Shown here: positions 8,733 to 18,129 of the stretch, piece by piece
Layout: every line of letters starts with the position of its first letter
Numbering within the stretch: position 1 is the first letter of the stretch
DNA from: Sporolactobacillus sp. STSJ-5
GTDB lineage: Bacteria > Bacillota > Bacilli > Bacillales > Sporolactobacillaceae
Direction: 5' to 3'
Assembly: GCF_024385605.1 (NCBI RefSeq)
Contig: NZ_JANFOJ010000006.1
Coordinates: 62,001-126,000, forward strand
Length of the DNA: 64,000 nt
Position numbers and translations under genes: made by a program
Notes under the pieces: model-generated
Seen by the model: the letters and a program-made list of their open reading frames with translations, nothing else
What the model was told of the DNA's origin: nothing
The model's database searches: none

Positions 8733-9354
8733 ATTTGCGTTCATCTGGAAAACCAAGGCCCAACGCTCTGAGTGGCCCGCGAGTCATAATAAGAAAAAGC
8801 TTTTCCGCCATCTCCCGCTCTGAAATCCGCATTTGATTTTCAAACCACCAGCTGACGAGCCCGATCATCGCTGATGAGATAAAGATCGGCAGGATTTCAA
8901 GTATCAAAGGATCCGCTTTCTCGGACGGAACCTGTAATGGTTGAATCTCTGTTCGGAATTTTGTTAGAAAAAGCGATTGCATCCGATGGCGGAACATCGG
9001 GATTCCCTCGTTAAATAACATCGCTCGAAAGAAACGATCATGCTTCTTAAAGTGTTGAAAAATGGTTAATGCAAAGCCGACGACTCGTTCGGGGATTACT
9101 TTGTCATCCACAAAATACTCATGCGGGCGAAATTTATCGACAGTCTCTGCCAGACCTTCCTCCATAACGGTTTCCAGCAAGTCATATTTATCTTCATAAT
9201 GAAGATAAAAAGTGCCGCGTCCGATTTTAGCGGCTGAAGCTATATCTTTAACTGTAATCTCATTAAAATTCTTCTGCAGCAGCAAATCGAGAAAGTGTGA
9301 TTGAATGGCCGCACGTGTTTTAAGTACGCGCAGATCTGTTGAATCGGATGCCAT
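8731..9354 (-). CDS. TetR/AcrR-family transcriptional regulator
   Basis: The 207-residue protein has an N-terminal TetR helix-turn-helix (about 10-60: ITVKDIASAAKIGRGTFYLHYEDKYDLL) and an all-helical C-terminal ligand domain of unrecognised specificity. The ATG at 9354 is chosen because GGAGGGGG lies just upstream; the frame remains open to 9396. The gene is divergent from an ABC exporter, and the shared intergenic region carries repeated GTGTTCAATA motifs. The usual logic would be that it represses itself and the exporter until an inducing compound binds. The exported compound cannot be told from sequence. Confidence 0.9.
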   Translation of the reverse strand: MASDSTDLRVLKTRAAIQSHFLDLLLQKNFNEITVKDIASAAKIGRGTFYLHYEDKYDLLETVMEEGLAETVDKFRPHEYFVDDKVIPERVVGFALTIFQHFKKHDRFFRAMLFNEGIPMFRHRMQSLFLTKFRTEIQPLQVPSEKADPLILEILPIFISSAMIGLVSWWFENQMRISEREMAEKLFLIMTRGPLRALGLGFPDERK

Positions 9355-9432
9355 AAATCCCCCTCCGAAATCATTGACGTTCAAGACGATGATCAAACAA
9401 AATAAGACAGATAATCAACGTTTTGCTTCAAA

Positions 9433-9521
9433 GTGTTCAATAATGACCATTTTCTCAAACATTGACTATTGAACATTTTCCCCACCCATTCTATCATAAT
9501 TAATGAACACAGTGTTCAATA
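9433..9521. promoter_or_regulatory. Operator region for the TetR regulator and exporter
   Basis: The motif (G)TGTTCAATA occurs at 9433-9442, in reverse orientation at 9467-9475, and at 9512-9521. The last copy lies within a perfect palindrome, TGAACAC-A-GTGTTCA (9504-9518). The reverse copy overlaps a candidate -35 (TTGAAC, 9470-9475) that is 16 bases from TATCAT (9492-9497) reading toward the exporter. The palindrome would sit at the transcription start. On the minus strand TTGAAC in the first copy could be the -35 of the regulator gene. Confidence 0.65.
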
Positions 9522-9541
9522 GCATGCATACAAAGGATGTG

Positions 9542-10273
9542 ATGACGGTGAGCTACCCGATCAAGGGAGACCATCTGCACAAACGGTTCAAGAATCAAAT
9601 CGTACTGGATGATGTGTCTCTCACGCTTCAAGAAGGGGAAATTTATGGCCTGATTGGTCCGTCCGGTGCCGGAAAGACGACGCTTGTCCGGATCTTGCTC
9701 GGCCTTGAAAAAGCAGACAGCGGCAAGGTTGAATTGTTTGAACAGCGCCCGACCCTGAACGCATTCCGTTCGCTCGGCTATATGGCTCAGTCCGACGCTT
9801 TATATAACGAATTAAGTGCTTATCAAAATCTTGAATTCTTTGCCTCCATTCAAGGGATGCGCGGCAAGGAGAAAAAGCAGCGCATCTACGAAGTGGCCAA
9901 AGCAGTTGATTTAGAGAAGGATTTGAAAAAAAATGTGTCCAATTTTTCTGGAGGAATGAAACGGCGCCTCTCACTGGCGGCGGCTCTCGTCCATCGTCCG
10001 CGGCTCTATTTGCTTGACGAACCAACAGTTGGCCTCGATCCGATGATCCGGCGCAAGCTGTGGACACTTTTCCATTATTTAAAAGGAAAGGGCGCAACCA
10101 TTATCGTGACCACTCACGTCATGGATGAGGTCGCACAATGCGACCGGGTCGGACTGCTCAGCGAAGGGAAAATAATTGCTGAGGGTGCGCCTAAAACATT
10201 AACCGAACAATACGGCGTTCCTTCTGTGGAAGATATCTTTATCACGATTGAGAAGGAAGGCGCAAAGAAATGA
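9542..10273 (+). CDS. ABC-2 type exporter, ATP-binding subunit
   Basis: The 243-residue ATPase shows a Walker A (GPSGAGKTT), Q-loop region (GYMAQSDALYN), ABC signature (NFSGGMKRR), Walker B (LYLLDEPTVGLDP) and the switch His (IIVTTHVMDE). An ATG at 9542 with AAAGG five bases upstream is preferred over an in-frame ATG at 9503, because the latter lies inside the operator palindrome. The gene overlaps the following permease by 4 bases (ATGA), so they form one unit. It is most like drug, lantibiotic or Na+ exporters of the ABC-2 class. The divergent TetR gene suggests induction by an exported toxic compound. Confidence 0.9.
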   Translation: MTVSYPIKGDHLHKRFKNQIVLDDVSLTLQEGEIYGLIGPSGAGKTTLVRILLGLEKADSGKVELFEQRPTLNAFRSLGYMAQSDALYNELSAYQNLEFFASIQGMRGKEKKQRIYEVAKAVDLEKDLKKNVSNFSGGMKRRLSLAAALVHRPRLYLLDEPTVGLDPMIRRKLWTLFHYLKGKGATIIVTTHVMDEVAQCDRVGLLSEGKIIAEGAPKTLTEQYGVPSVEDIFITIEKEGAKK

Positions 10274-11478
10274 GAAATCTGTTTGCTATGGCACGGCGCA
10301 TTATTCGCCAGATTGTCCGCGATAAGCGCACCCTGGCTCTATTGATTATCGCGCCGCTTCTGATTCTGACGCTTGTCTGGTATATTTTCGGGGCTAAAAC
10401 CTCCGAACCGAATCTTGCCATTATTCATTATGAGTCTTCCGATTATCTGTCTGCTTTTAAAACATCCGATTACACGCGAATGAGTCCGCTGCAAGCGCGG
10501 CAATCTCTTGCTGACAAGAAGATCGATGCCTATGTTGATTTGAAGAATCCGATTAAAGTGCATTTAGAAGGCAGTGATCCATCACGTAACGGTCTCGCGA
10601 TGAGCAAGATCCAGAAGTCGATGCAAACGATTCAACAACTGAACGTTACATCCATGAAGAAGCAGCTCACTGATGTCATTAACGCACAGCAGAAAGGAAT
10701 TCAGGCCCAGCAGCAAACTATGAAGCAGATGTCCGAAGCGATGCAGCGCTATGCGCCTTCAGCGCTCACCTCAATCATGCAAAATGCACCAAAAACGGAG
10801 CAACCGAACCAAGCAAATGCACCAGACAAAGTGAAGCTGGATGTCTCCTATCTGCATGGCAATGACAGTCTGAACACCTTTGATTCCTTTGGGCCCGCCA
10901 TGGTAGGTATTTTTGTCTTCCTGTTTATCTTCATGATCGGCGGTGTATCCTTCCTTCGTGAGCGGACAACCGGAACCCTAGATCGCCTGATGGCTTCCCC
11001 CATAAAGAGTTATCAGATTATCTGGGGCTACATGTTCGGTTTCGGACTGTTTGTGATCGTCCAGTCCTTTGTCCTCACCTGTTATATTGTCTATGTGCTG
11101 AATATCTACAACATCGGACATCTGCTGGACGTACTGATTATCGTGTTCATCCTGTCCTTCAGTGCGCTTTCGCTCAGCATCCTGCTTTCGACCTTTGCAT
11201 CGAATGAGCTGCAGATGTTCCAGTTCATTCCGCTTGTCATTGTTCCGCAGGTCTTTTTGTCGGGACTGTTTCCAATTGATACCCTGCCCAGCTGGGTGCG
11301 TGCGATTGGCAATCTGATGCCGATTCATTACTCGACCGAGGCCTTGAGAAATATCATGATCCGCGGCACCGGCTTTTCTGGGTGGTGGCTCGATGGATTG
11401 ATTCTCCTGCTTTTCTCCGTCGTCTTTATTGTTATCAATGTTCTGGTCATCCGCCGTTCGCGACCGATTGCCGATTAA
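10270..11478 (+). CDS. ABC-2 type exporter, membrane subunit
   Basis: The 402-residue protein has the ABC-2 membrane layout: one N-terminal helix (about 20-40), a large extracytoplasmic domain (about 45-215, with a Gln-rich segment near 130-160), then five C-terminal helices. The family motif region FLRERTTGTLDRLMASPIK is present near residue 235. It overlaps the ATPase gene by 4 bases and ends before a strong terminator, so the exporter is a two-gene operon. Substrate is unknown; the extracytoplasmic domain resembles those of multidrug or heme/antibiotic-resistance exporters in Firmicutes only in general form. Confidence 0.9.
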   Translation: MRNLFAMARRIIRQIVRDKRTLALLIIAPLLILTLVWYIFGAKTSEPNLAIIHYESSDYLSAFKTSDYTRMSPLQARQSLADKKIDAYVDLKNPIKVHLEGSDPSRNGLAMSKIQKSMQTIQQLNVTSMKKQLTDVINAQQKGIQAQQQTMKQMSEAMQRYAPSALTSIMQNAPKTEQPNQANAPDKVKLDVSYLHGNDSLNTFDSFGPAMVGIFVFLFIFMIGGVSFLRERTTGTLDRLMASPIKSYQIIWGYMFGFGLFVIVQSFVLTCYIVYVLNIYNIGHLLDVLIIVFILSFSALSLSILLSTFASNELQMFQFIPLVIVPQVFLSGLFPIDTLPSWVRAIGNLMPIHYSTEALRNIMIRGTGFSGWWLDGLILLLFSVVFIVINVLVIRRSRPIAD

Positions 11479-11492
11479 TTACAGATATGTTT

Positions 11493-11524
11493 AAAGACCG
11501 AGCTGCTCGCTCGGTCTTTTTATT
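11493..11524 (+). terminator. Intrinsic terminator of the ABC exporter operon
   Basis: AAAGACCGAGC pairs with GCTCGGTCTTT around a 5-base loop, followed by TTATT. It begins 15 bases after the permease stop. Confidence 0.9.
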
Positions 11525-11623
11525 GCATCATTTTTCATTTTTCAACAGAAGCGAATCATTGATTTAATCATTTCGTACGAATTTTATGCCGTTCGGCAAT
11601 GGTTTTTCAAGATTCATTACCAT

Positions 11624-12133
11624 TTATGATTGAATCGATACTTTATTATTTTCCACAACAACATGCTCACCATCATTCAAATTGGTAAACACAACAGAAG
11701 TAATCGTCGACGGAACCTTATCCGAAATCTTGGAGAAATCGACCTGCAGCAGACGATCCCCCTTCTTCACAGCAGTACCATCCTTTACAAGCGACGTGAA
11801 TCCCTCTCCTTTAAGAGAAACCGTTTCCAATCCCACGTGTATTAAAATCTCCCGACCATCGTCCGACTTGAGCGAGATCGCATGTTTCGTAGGAAATATA
11901 TTCGTTATCTTACCATCGACAGGAGAACGGACAATATCATTTTCCGGAATAATCGCAAAACCGTCACCCATCATTTTTTGAGAAAACACAGGATCCGGCA
12001 CCTCTGTTATGGACACAACTTTTCCCTTTAACGGGATATAAAATTCGCCGGAAGCAGCAACTTCTGCATTACTTGGTTCCGCTTGATTCGCATTCAATTC
12101 ACTTTTCTTAAATAACTTTTTTAAAAAGCCCAT
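11624..12133 (-). CDS. PTS glucose-type EIIA protein (Crr-like)
   Basis: The 169-residue protein has a charged linker (1-30) then a complete EIIA-Glc domain. The conserved pair of His residues is present: H84 (TKHAISL) and H99 (ILIHVGLETV), 15 residues apart as in E. coli EIIA-Glc, where the second is the phosphorylation site. It accepts phosphate from HPr and passes it to an EIIB domain. Being free-standing, it may serve EIICB transporters elsewhere or regulate non-PTS permeases. It is divergent from an alpha-galactosidase gene, suggesting a link with galactoside use. CGGAGGTGAG precedes the ATG. Confidence 0.9.
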   Translation of the reverse strand: MGFLKKLFKKSELNANQAEPSNAEVAASGEFYIPLKGKVVSITEVPDPVFSQKMMGDGFAIIPENDIVRSPVDGKITNIFPTKHAISLKSDDGREILIHVGLETVSLKGEGFTSLVKDGTAVKKGDRLLQVDFSKISDKVPSTITSVVFTNLNDGEHVVVENNKVSIQS

Positions 12134-12354
12134 CCGTGCTCACCTCCGAAAACAAAGTGCAAAAAGATTTCTTAATATAACTATACTGTTCGTCATCTAT
12201 GAACGCAAACATGGCGCATTCCCTAACTATTTGTTAGATTTCTAAATATGTATGGGCTTTCTTTACTTAATTAATCTCATCTACTAAAATCGATCTATAT
12301 TAAGAAAAATCTCAGATGCACCACAACAAACGACGTCATCATGGAGGTTTTGTC

Positions 12355-14541
12355 GTGATCAATTATGATTCGAAAAACAAGATCTTTCATCTGCAAACCC
12401 AAAAGGCCAGCTATGTAATGCACATAGACAGCGGCTATCTCCTTCATCTCTATTGGGGTAAGAAAATAAACAGATACCGCGGAAGCAGACCACTCACCGA
12501 GATGCCCAGATCGTTCGCACCTTATGCGGATCCTGCGCGGCGCGGATTTACGCTGAGCACGCTGCCATTAGAATATCCGGCATACGGGAATGGCGATTAT
12601 CGTCATCCCGCCTACCAGATCCAGCTTGAGAACGGATCGACAATCACTGATCTGCGCTATGCAGGCCATGTGATCTACTCAGGAAAGAAGAAACTGAATG
12701 GTCTGCCCGCTACCTATATAGAGCAGGAACAAGAAGCTCAATCACTGGATATCATGCTGCAGGACCCGGTGGCCGGTCTGTCCGTTGTGCTCACCTATAG
12801 TGTGTTTCGCGATTTCAACGCGATCACCCGATCCGTGCGTTTCGAAAACATTGGAGCCGGCGTCCTTCGCATTCTGAACGCGGTAAGCGCTAGTATCGAC
12901 TTTCGTGATGATGAATATGACAGCCTGAGTTTCTATGGCTCTCATAATAACGAGCGCAATATGGACCGCCGGCCGCTCGCACCGGGCAGTCGTGTGATTG
13001 AGAGCGTACGCGGCGCCAGCAGTCCGCAGCATGATCCGTTTTTCGCCTTAATGCGCCAAAATGCAGATGAAGCGAAGGGGGAAGTGTTCGGCTTCAGTTT
13101 CGTATACAGCGGCAATTTTCGATCACAAATCGAGGTCGATCAATACAAGACCACACGCGCATCAATTGGATTAAACCTCTTTGATTTCAGTTGGAGGCTG
13201 GATCCGGATGATACCTTTCAAACGCCTGAAGCAGTTCTTGTCTATTCCGATCAAGGACTTGGCGGCATGTCACGAACCTATCATCACCTATATCGGGAAC
13301 GGTTAGCCCGCGGGAAATACCGTGATCAGTTGCGCCCGATCCTGATCAATAATTGGGAAGCCACTTATTTTAAGCTGAATGAAAAAAAATTGCTGGCAAT
13401 TGCCAAAGAAGCGCAAAAAGTGAACATCGAACTTTTCGTACTGGACGACGGCTGGTTCGGTCATCGCGATAATGACAAAAGCTCACTTGGCGATTGGTTT
13501 GTCGATAAACGCAAGCTGCCGCACGGACTGGCATGGCTTTCCAATCGCATTCACGAAATGGGGCTTCAATTCGGTCTCTGGTTCGAGCCCGAGATGGTCT
13601 CTCCGGACAGCGATTTATACCGTGCGCACCCAGACTGGTGTCTGCATGTCCCGAATCGTCTGCGCAGTTTAAGCCGCTACCAGTTCGTACTTGATCTGTC
13701 GCGCAAAGATGTGCGCGATTATCTTGAACATTCGCTATCCTCTATCCTCTCAAACGCGAATATCAATTACGTCAAATGGGACATGAACCGCCATATGACC
13801 GAAATCGGCTCAGCACTGCTGCCGCACGACCGCCAACGCGAGACAGCTCACCGTTATATGCTTGGGCTTTATGAATTGATCGAACGTCTCACCAACGCAT
13901 TTCCAAATATTCTGTTTGAGAGTTGTTCAAGCGGCGGCGGACGCTTCGATCCCGGAATGCTCTACTACATGCCGCAGACGTGGACCAGTGACAATACTGA
14001 CGCCATTTGCCGATTAAAAATTCAATACGGAACCAGTGCTGTCTATCCGCCGATTGCCATGGGTGCACACGTCTCCGCAGTACCCAATCATCAGGTCGGC
14101 CGTATCACATCGCTTGCCATGCGTGGAGCCGTCGCCATGTCTGGAAACTTCGGCTATGAGTTGGATCTCACGAAACTGACCGATGAGGAAAAAGATGCAG
14201 TAAAAAAACAAGTGGCTTTTTATAAAGAAATTCGCCCTCTGATTCAATTCGGCGACTTCTATAGGATCACAAGCCCATTTGAGCGTGGCGATGCCGCTTG
14301 GTGCTTTGTGTCACCAGATCAGTCCGAGGCGATCGGCTTCTATTTTACCGTGCTCGCCAGTCCTTCTCAGGTGCAAAAGTCATTTCGTTTTCAAGGCCTC
14401 AATTCGGAATTTTTGTATGAAAACAACGAAACTGGCCATGTGTACGGGGGCGACGAACTGATGAACACAGGACTGAATGTGCCGATTGAAAAAGGTGATT
14501 TCCGCAGCTATGTGTGGCGGTTCAGGAAAGTGGTGGAGTGA
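12355..14541 (+). CDS. Alpha-galactosidase, glycoside hydrolase family 36
   Basis: The 728-residue enzyme matches the size and layout of Bacillaceae GH36 enzymes: an N-terminal beta-supersandwich (about 1-310), a catalytic TIM barrel and a C-terminal beta domain. The nucleophile Asp lies in KWDMNR (D476) and the acid/base Asp in SDNTD (D546); FVLDDGWFG and CSSGGGRFD are also typical. It should release galactose from melibiose, raffinose or stachyose in the cytoplasm, as there is no signal peptide. The start chosen is GTG at 12355 because GGAGG lies 7 bases upstream; the frame continues open to 12316. Its divergent neighbour is a PTS EIIA. No dedicated transporter or regulator is adjacent. Confidence 0.93.
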   Translation: MINYDSKNKIFHLQTQKASYVMHIDSGYLLHLYWGKKINRYRGSRPLTEMPRSFAPYADPARRGFTLSTLPLEYPAYGNGDYRHPAYQIQLENGSTITDLRYAGHVIYSGKKKLNGLPATYIEQEQEAQSLDIMLQDPVAGLSVVLTYSVFRDFNAITRSVRFENIGAGVLRILNAVSASIDFRDDEYDSLSFYGSHNNERNMDRRPLAPGSRVIESVRGASSPQHDPFFALMRQNADEAKGEVFGFSFVYSGNFRSQIEVDQYKTTRASIGLNLFDFSWRLDPDDTFQTPEAVLVYSDQGLGGMSRTYHHLYRERLARGKYRDQLRPILINNWEATYFKLNEKKLLAIAKEAQKVNIELFVLDDGWFGHRDNDKSSLGDWFVDKRKLPHGLAWLSNRIHEMGLQFGLWFEPEMVSPDSDLYRAHPDWCLHVPNRLRSLSRYQFVLDLSRKDVRDYLEHSLSSILSNANINYVKWDMNRHMTEIGSALLPHDRQRETAHRYMLGLYELIERLTNAFPNILFESCSSGGGRFDPGMLYYMPQTWTSDNTDAICRLKIQYGTSAVYPPIAMGAHVSAVPNHQVGRITSLAMRGAVAMSGNFGYELDLTKLTDEEKDAVKKQVAFYKEIRPLIQFGDFYRITSPFERGDAAWCFVSPDQSEAIGFYFTVLASPSQVQKSFRFQGLNSEFLYENNETGHVYGGDELMNTGLNVPIEKGDFRSYVWRFRKVVE

Positions 14542-14589
14542 ACGGGGTCGCAACAAAAGATGCACCTGCATAAAAAAAATTCACTAATA

Positions 14590-14637
14590 AATGATCCTGG
14601 CCCAAGTGCGCTGCTTGTGCTAGGATCATTGCTTTCT
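14590..14637 (+). terminator. Terminator of the alpha-galactosidase gene
   Basis: AATGATCCTGGC with a partly matched CAAG/CTTG extension pairs with GC-t-AGGATCATT, followed by GCTTTCTT. It lies about 50 bases after the stop. The tail is weak in T, but stem and position fit. Confidence 0.7.
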
Positions 14638-14720
14638 TATGGGTGTTGCGTAGTAAATAGGTACTGTGCAGCAATGGACTACATGAAAATCACCTTTACA
14701 AAAAACGGATCAAACCAACG

Positions 14721-15047
14721 TTATGGCTTAATATATGCGTAGCCACTGCTTTGCTTTTTCACTAATTCCACAACTCCTGCCGGAACGACAGATACAAATT
14801 CAGGAAGATCCTCTTTCAGGATATGTTGCGCATTTAAAGCGTTCTGACAAGCGACGAACTTGGCTCCTTGATCACTCAGCTCTCTCATCTGATCGATGAA
14901 CGCTCCAGACCGATAGCCGTTGACTGCCGCTGCATTAGCCAGCACTTCAATTTCAGCGGCCATATGATCTGCCATGAAATTTTTCACATTACCAAGCACC
15001 AATGGCCACTTTTCTTTTTCATCAATATGGAAAATAACATGATACAT
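14721..15047 (-). CDS. DsrE-like small protein
   Basis: The 108-residue protein resembles the DsrE/DsrF/YchN fold family: an opening beta strand (MYHVIFHID), a nucleotide-like or sulfur-carrier alpha/beta layout, and a single conserved Cys in KFVACQNAL (about residue 66). Family members handle persulfides or act as small oligomeric proteins; the function here is unknown. The ATG at 15047 is supported by AAGGAG eight bases upstream; the frame is open to 15101 but without a better site. It stands alone between two terminators. Confidence 0.7.
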   Translation of the reverse strand: MYHVIFHIDEKEKWPLVLGNVKNFMADHMAAEIEVLANAAAVNGYRSGAFIDQMRELSDQGAKFVACQNALNAQHILKEDLPEFVSVVPAGVVELVKKQSSGYAYIKP

Positions 15048-15147
15048 TATTAATCTCCTTCTTGCTTGTTTTTTTCTTACAACATTCTTAAATAGCAGCA
15101 ATATGTTTGCTCGCGTGATTAATCATTGATAATCTAAAAATTTAAAG

Positions 15148-15180
15148 AAAGCAAAAATCCATTAATGGGATTTTTGCTTT
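15148..15180. terminator. Bidirectional-looking terminator after yfmR
   Basis: AAAGCAAAAATCC pairs with GGATTTTTGCTTT around a 7-base loop. It lies directly downstream of the yfmR stop on the minus strand and upstream of the DsrE-like gene, so its main role is to end yfmR transcription. Confidence 0.85.
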
Positions 15181-15184
15181 TCAT

Positions 15185-17083
15185 TTATTGATTTTCAATT
15201 TCTTCCACTTTCAGCGACAGCTCAGTCCATCGCTCCATTGCCTGATCGAGTTCGGCTTCGGTATTCTGCTGCTCAGTAAAAAGATCTTGCACTTTACCGG
15301 CGTCGCTGCCTGCTTCGACAATTTCTTGCTTCAGCTGCTCTACGCGGTCTTCAAGAGCAGCGATCCGATCTTCAATCCCGTTCCACTCCTGCTGTTCTTT
15401 ATAGGTCAGCTTCTTTTTTTGAGACGTTTGCCTGCGTGCCGGGGCTTCCGTTTTTTCTGATTTCGCTTTGCTTGCCGCTGCCCGCTCAATTTTCCGTTCA
15501 TCCACATACTCGCTGTAGTTACCTTCATAGCGGCGAATGATGCCGTTACCTTCAAAGGCAATCAGACGATCCGCAATTCGGTCCAGAAAATAACGATCAT
15601 GGGAAACCGCAAGAACAGTTCCTGGGAATTGAAGCAAATAGTCTTCCAGAATCGTCAGTGTCTCGGTGTCCAAGTCATTGGTCGGTTCATCGAGAAAGAG
15701 TACATTCGGCTCGGACATTAGGATACGCAATAAATACAGCCGCTTATGTTCGCCGCCGGACAGTTTGCGGATAAACGTACGCTGCCGCGGTCGTGAAAAA
15801 AGAAAGCGTTCCAGCATCTGTTCGGCCGTCACTTGTTGTCCGTCATCTGTCCGCATCACCTGTGCAGCCTCTTTAATATAATCGATGACCGTCAAATTCT
15901 CATTCATTTCCGCATGTTCCTGCGTATAGTAACCGATTTTTACCGTCTCGCCAATTTCAACGATGCCTGAGTCCGGTTCGATGCGTCCCGCAAGTATATT
16001 GAGCAGTGTGGTTTTACCGCAACCGTTGCTGCCGATGATCCCCAAGCGTTCACCCGGGGTCACGAGCAGATCAAAGTCATGAATAAGTGGCTGTCCGTTA
16101 AAGCGCTTAGACACCTGCTTCGCTTCAATGACCTTCTTGCCCAAACGCGTGGATCCAATCGCGAGATCCACCGATTGCTTTAACTCCGGGCCCTTATGCT
16201 CCTGCATCTCATGCACGCGTTCAACTCTTGCTTTTTGTTTCGTCGACCGAGCTTTGGCGCCACGTCGAAGCCAAGCCAATTCCCGGCGCAGCTGGTTCTG
16301 ATGCTTTGTTTCCCCCGCCGCTTCCTGCTCCTCGCGCTCCGCTTTCTTCTCAAGAAAGAGTTCATAATTGCCGTCATAAATATAGAGATTGCCGTGATCC
16401 AATTCAAAAATCTTACGTGTTACGCGATTAAGGAAATAACGATCATGGGTCACCATTAATAACGCGCCAGGATACTGATTCAGTGCTTCTTCCAGCCAGT
16501 CGATAATGTCGTTGTCTAAATGGTTCGTCGGCTCATCGAGAATCAACAGATCTGCAGGTTGAATTAATGCCCTGGCCAGCGCAATGCGTTTTTTCTGCCC
16601 ACCGGATCCCTCGCTTGCCGGCGTCTCAAAGTCATGAATGCCAAGACGTGTTAAAATGCTTTTCGCCGCTGCTTCAGCGTCCCAGGCACCGGCCGTATCC
16701 ATTTGCTGCTGACATTTCAGCAACTTTTCCTGAAGCGACTGATCACTCGGATTCTTCTCCAGATCACGAAGCGCTTGTTCATAACTTCGCACCGCTGCCA
16801 TGATCGGTGAGGTCCCACCGTAGATATAGTCCAGCGCGGTGACTCCCGGTTCAAAAGTAGGTGTCTGCGGCAGATAAGCAAGTCGAAATGCATTGGCGTG
16901 GCGTAAGTTTCCGCTTTCTGCCGAGTCCTTTCCGGCAAGTACATTCAACAAGGTCGATTTGCCTGTGCCGTTGACACCGATCAATCCAATCCGTTCGCCC
17001 TCCGAGATCGAAAATGAGAGATGATCAAAAAGTGTTTGCGTTCCATACGTCTTATATAAATTTTCCACATCGAGAATACTCAA
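15185..17083 (-). CDS. yfmR: ABC-F ATPase YfmR (Uup-like ribosome factor)
   Basis: The 632-residue protein has two ABC ATPase domains joined by the ABC-F linker (about 235-315, rich in Lys/Arg, with RRELAWLRRGAKARSTKQKAR) and a C-terminal coiled coil (about 560-630). Both Walker A motifs (GVNGTGKST, GSNGCGKTT) and both Walker B motifs (LLILDEPTNHLD, VLFLDEPTNDLD) are intact. The first signature reads GSGGQ in place of LSGGQ; the second is LSGGE. It closely matches B. subtilis YfmR from memory. Uup/YfmR proteins act on stalled ribosomes, with overlap with elongation factor P. The TTG start has AAGGA nine bases upstream. It is not an export ABC protein, having no membrane partner. Confidence 0.93.
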   Translation of the reverse strand: MSILDVENLYKTYGTQTLFDHLSFSISEGERIGLIGVNGTGKSTLLNVLAGKDSAESGNLRHANAFRLAYLPQTPTFEPGVTALDYIYGGTSPIMAAVRSYEQALRDLEKNPSDQSLQEKLLKCQQQMDTAGAWDAEAAAKSILTRLGIHDFETPASEGSGGQKKRIALARALIQPADLLILDEPTNHLDNDIIDWLEEALNQYPGALLMVTHDRYFLNRVTRKIFELDHGNLYIYDGNYELFLEKKAEREEQEAAGETKHQNQLRRELAWLRRGAKARSTKQKARVERVHEMQEHKGPELKQSVDLAIGSTRLGKKVIEAKQVSKRFNGQPLIHDFDLLVTPGERLGIIGSNGCGKTTLLNILAGRIEPDSGIVEIGETVKIGYYTQEHAEMNENLTVIDYIKEAAQVMRTDDGQQVTAEQMLERFLFSRPRQRTFIRKLSGGEHKRLYLLRILMSEPNVLFLDEPTNDLDTETLTILEDYLLQFPGTVLAVSHDRYFLDRIADRLIAFEGNGIIRRYEGNYSEYVDERKIERAAASKAKSEKTEAPARRQTSQKKKLTYKEQQEWNGIEDRIAALEDRVEQLKQEIVEAGSDAGKVQDLFTEQQNTEAELDQAMERWTELSLKVEEIENQ

Positions 17084-17273
17084 GCTGTATCATCCTTAAC
17101 CGAGCCGAATTATAGAATTCTTAAGCCGGATTTCGGATAAATTGAGCCGAATCCGGGTAAGTCAGGCAGAAATTTAAAACTTATAATTTTTTTTCATTAT
17201 TAAAAATGAATCGAATCCACCTAGACGAATCAATCGCCAAACAGGTCTGCTATCATCTTACACTACTTCGTGG

Positions 17274-17921
17274 TTAATTGGCATGATGATCGGTTACTTT
17301 AATCAGCTTCCCCTGAACGATAAGACGACCATCTGTCAGTATTTCCCGATCACAAGTGACTAATGTGATCTGTTTCTTCTTTGTTTGCTGAATGACATCC
17401 GTATTTGATGCGTCAACCGTTTTTCTAGAAGTTACTTCATAAACATAATCCTTTTTCAAATCTGTAATCACGATGCGGGCACCGATTTTTATTTTAAGAA
17501 GTGGGCTGAAAAGTAGGGTCGGTCGCCGCATGTGATGACCGGCCAGCGGATAATTGCCCTGACCCATCTTCTGATCCGGGCGCATCGTGGTTGCACCAAC
17601 AAGAAGATTTGCATTTGTTGTCCCTTTTAGAATGGGTAGATGAATACCGACACTGTCAATGGAAATTAGCCCGATCATCGCCTTTGGATTCTGCTGCGCG
17701 CTTCCCCTAAACGTATCCATAACCGACGGAGGTCGAATCGTCTCGAAATCGAAAGTTGCCTTTCGACTATTGTTGCTATGCAGTTGTGCAGCCGTTACTT
17801 TTTGTTCTGTAAAGTGAGTGCTCATATAACCAATGATACTCTCCTTGATGAACGGCGAAAAGATGAGCAAAATCCCGGCAATCGCAAGGATAGCTGCAAG
17901 TACAGTCCATTTCCAACGCAT
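17274..17921 (-). CDS. srtA: Class A sortase
   Basis: The 215-residue protein has an N-terminal membrane anchor (about 5-24) and an extracellular sortase domain. The catalytic triad is visible: His in YPLAGHHM (H129), Cys in TLVTC (C190) and Arg in DGRLIVQG (R199). The N-terminal anchor and the TLVTC-x8-R spacing indicate class A, the housekeeping type that joins LPXTG proteins to peptidoglycan. Two large LPXTG proteins follow upstream on the same strand (18597-21734, LPVTG; 22577-29494, LPTTG), so they are its likely substrates. A decayed transposon and a terminator now lie between them, so the sortase probably has its own promoter. CGGAG precedes the ATG. Confidence 0.92.
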   Translation of the reverse strand: MRWKWTVLAAILAIAGILLIFSPFIKESIIGYMSTHFTEQKVTAAQLHSNNSRKATFDFETIRPPSVMDTFRGSAQQNPKAMIGLISIDSVGIHLPILKGTTNANLLVGATTMRPDQKMGQGNYPLAGHHMRRPTLLFSPLLKIKIGARIVITDLKKDYVYEVTSRKTVDASNTDVIQQTKKKQITLVTCDREILTDGRLIVQGKLIKVTDHHAN

Positions 17922-18028
17922 TTGATTACTCCGTTTCTTAATTAATTATAATCAATAAATTTCGTTCATCCTCAATAAAAAATGTCTAATCAAATCTTAC
18001 CATGATTAGACGCTAAATGTTATCATAG

Positions 18029-18063
18029 TGCACCTTCCACGACTAAGGTTGCGGGCTTCTGAC
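18029..18063 (-). repeat. Remnant right end of an IS200/IS605-type element
   Basis: On the minus strand, GAAGCCCGCAACCTTAGTCG followed by TGGAAGGTGCAC matches the general form of the 3' end of IS605-family elements, which is also the end of the omega RNA scaffold. The hairpin arms (CCCGCAAC and GTCGTGG) no longer pair well, so it is decayed. Confidence 0.55.
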
Positions 18064-18129
18064 CTCCCAGTCAAAATTTCCTGCGAACAATAAGCTTACC
18101 TAACACGTCGTTCGTTAGGCAGGGACTCA

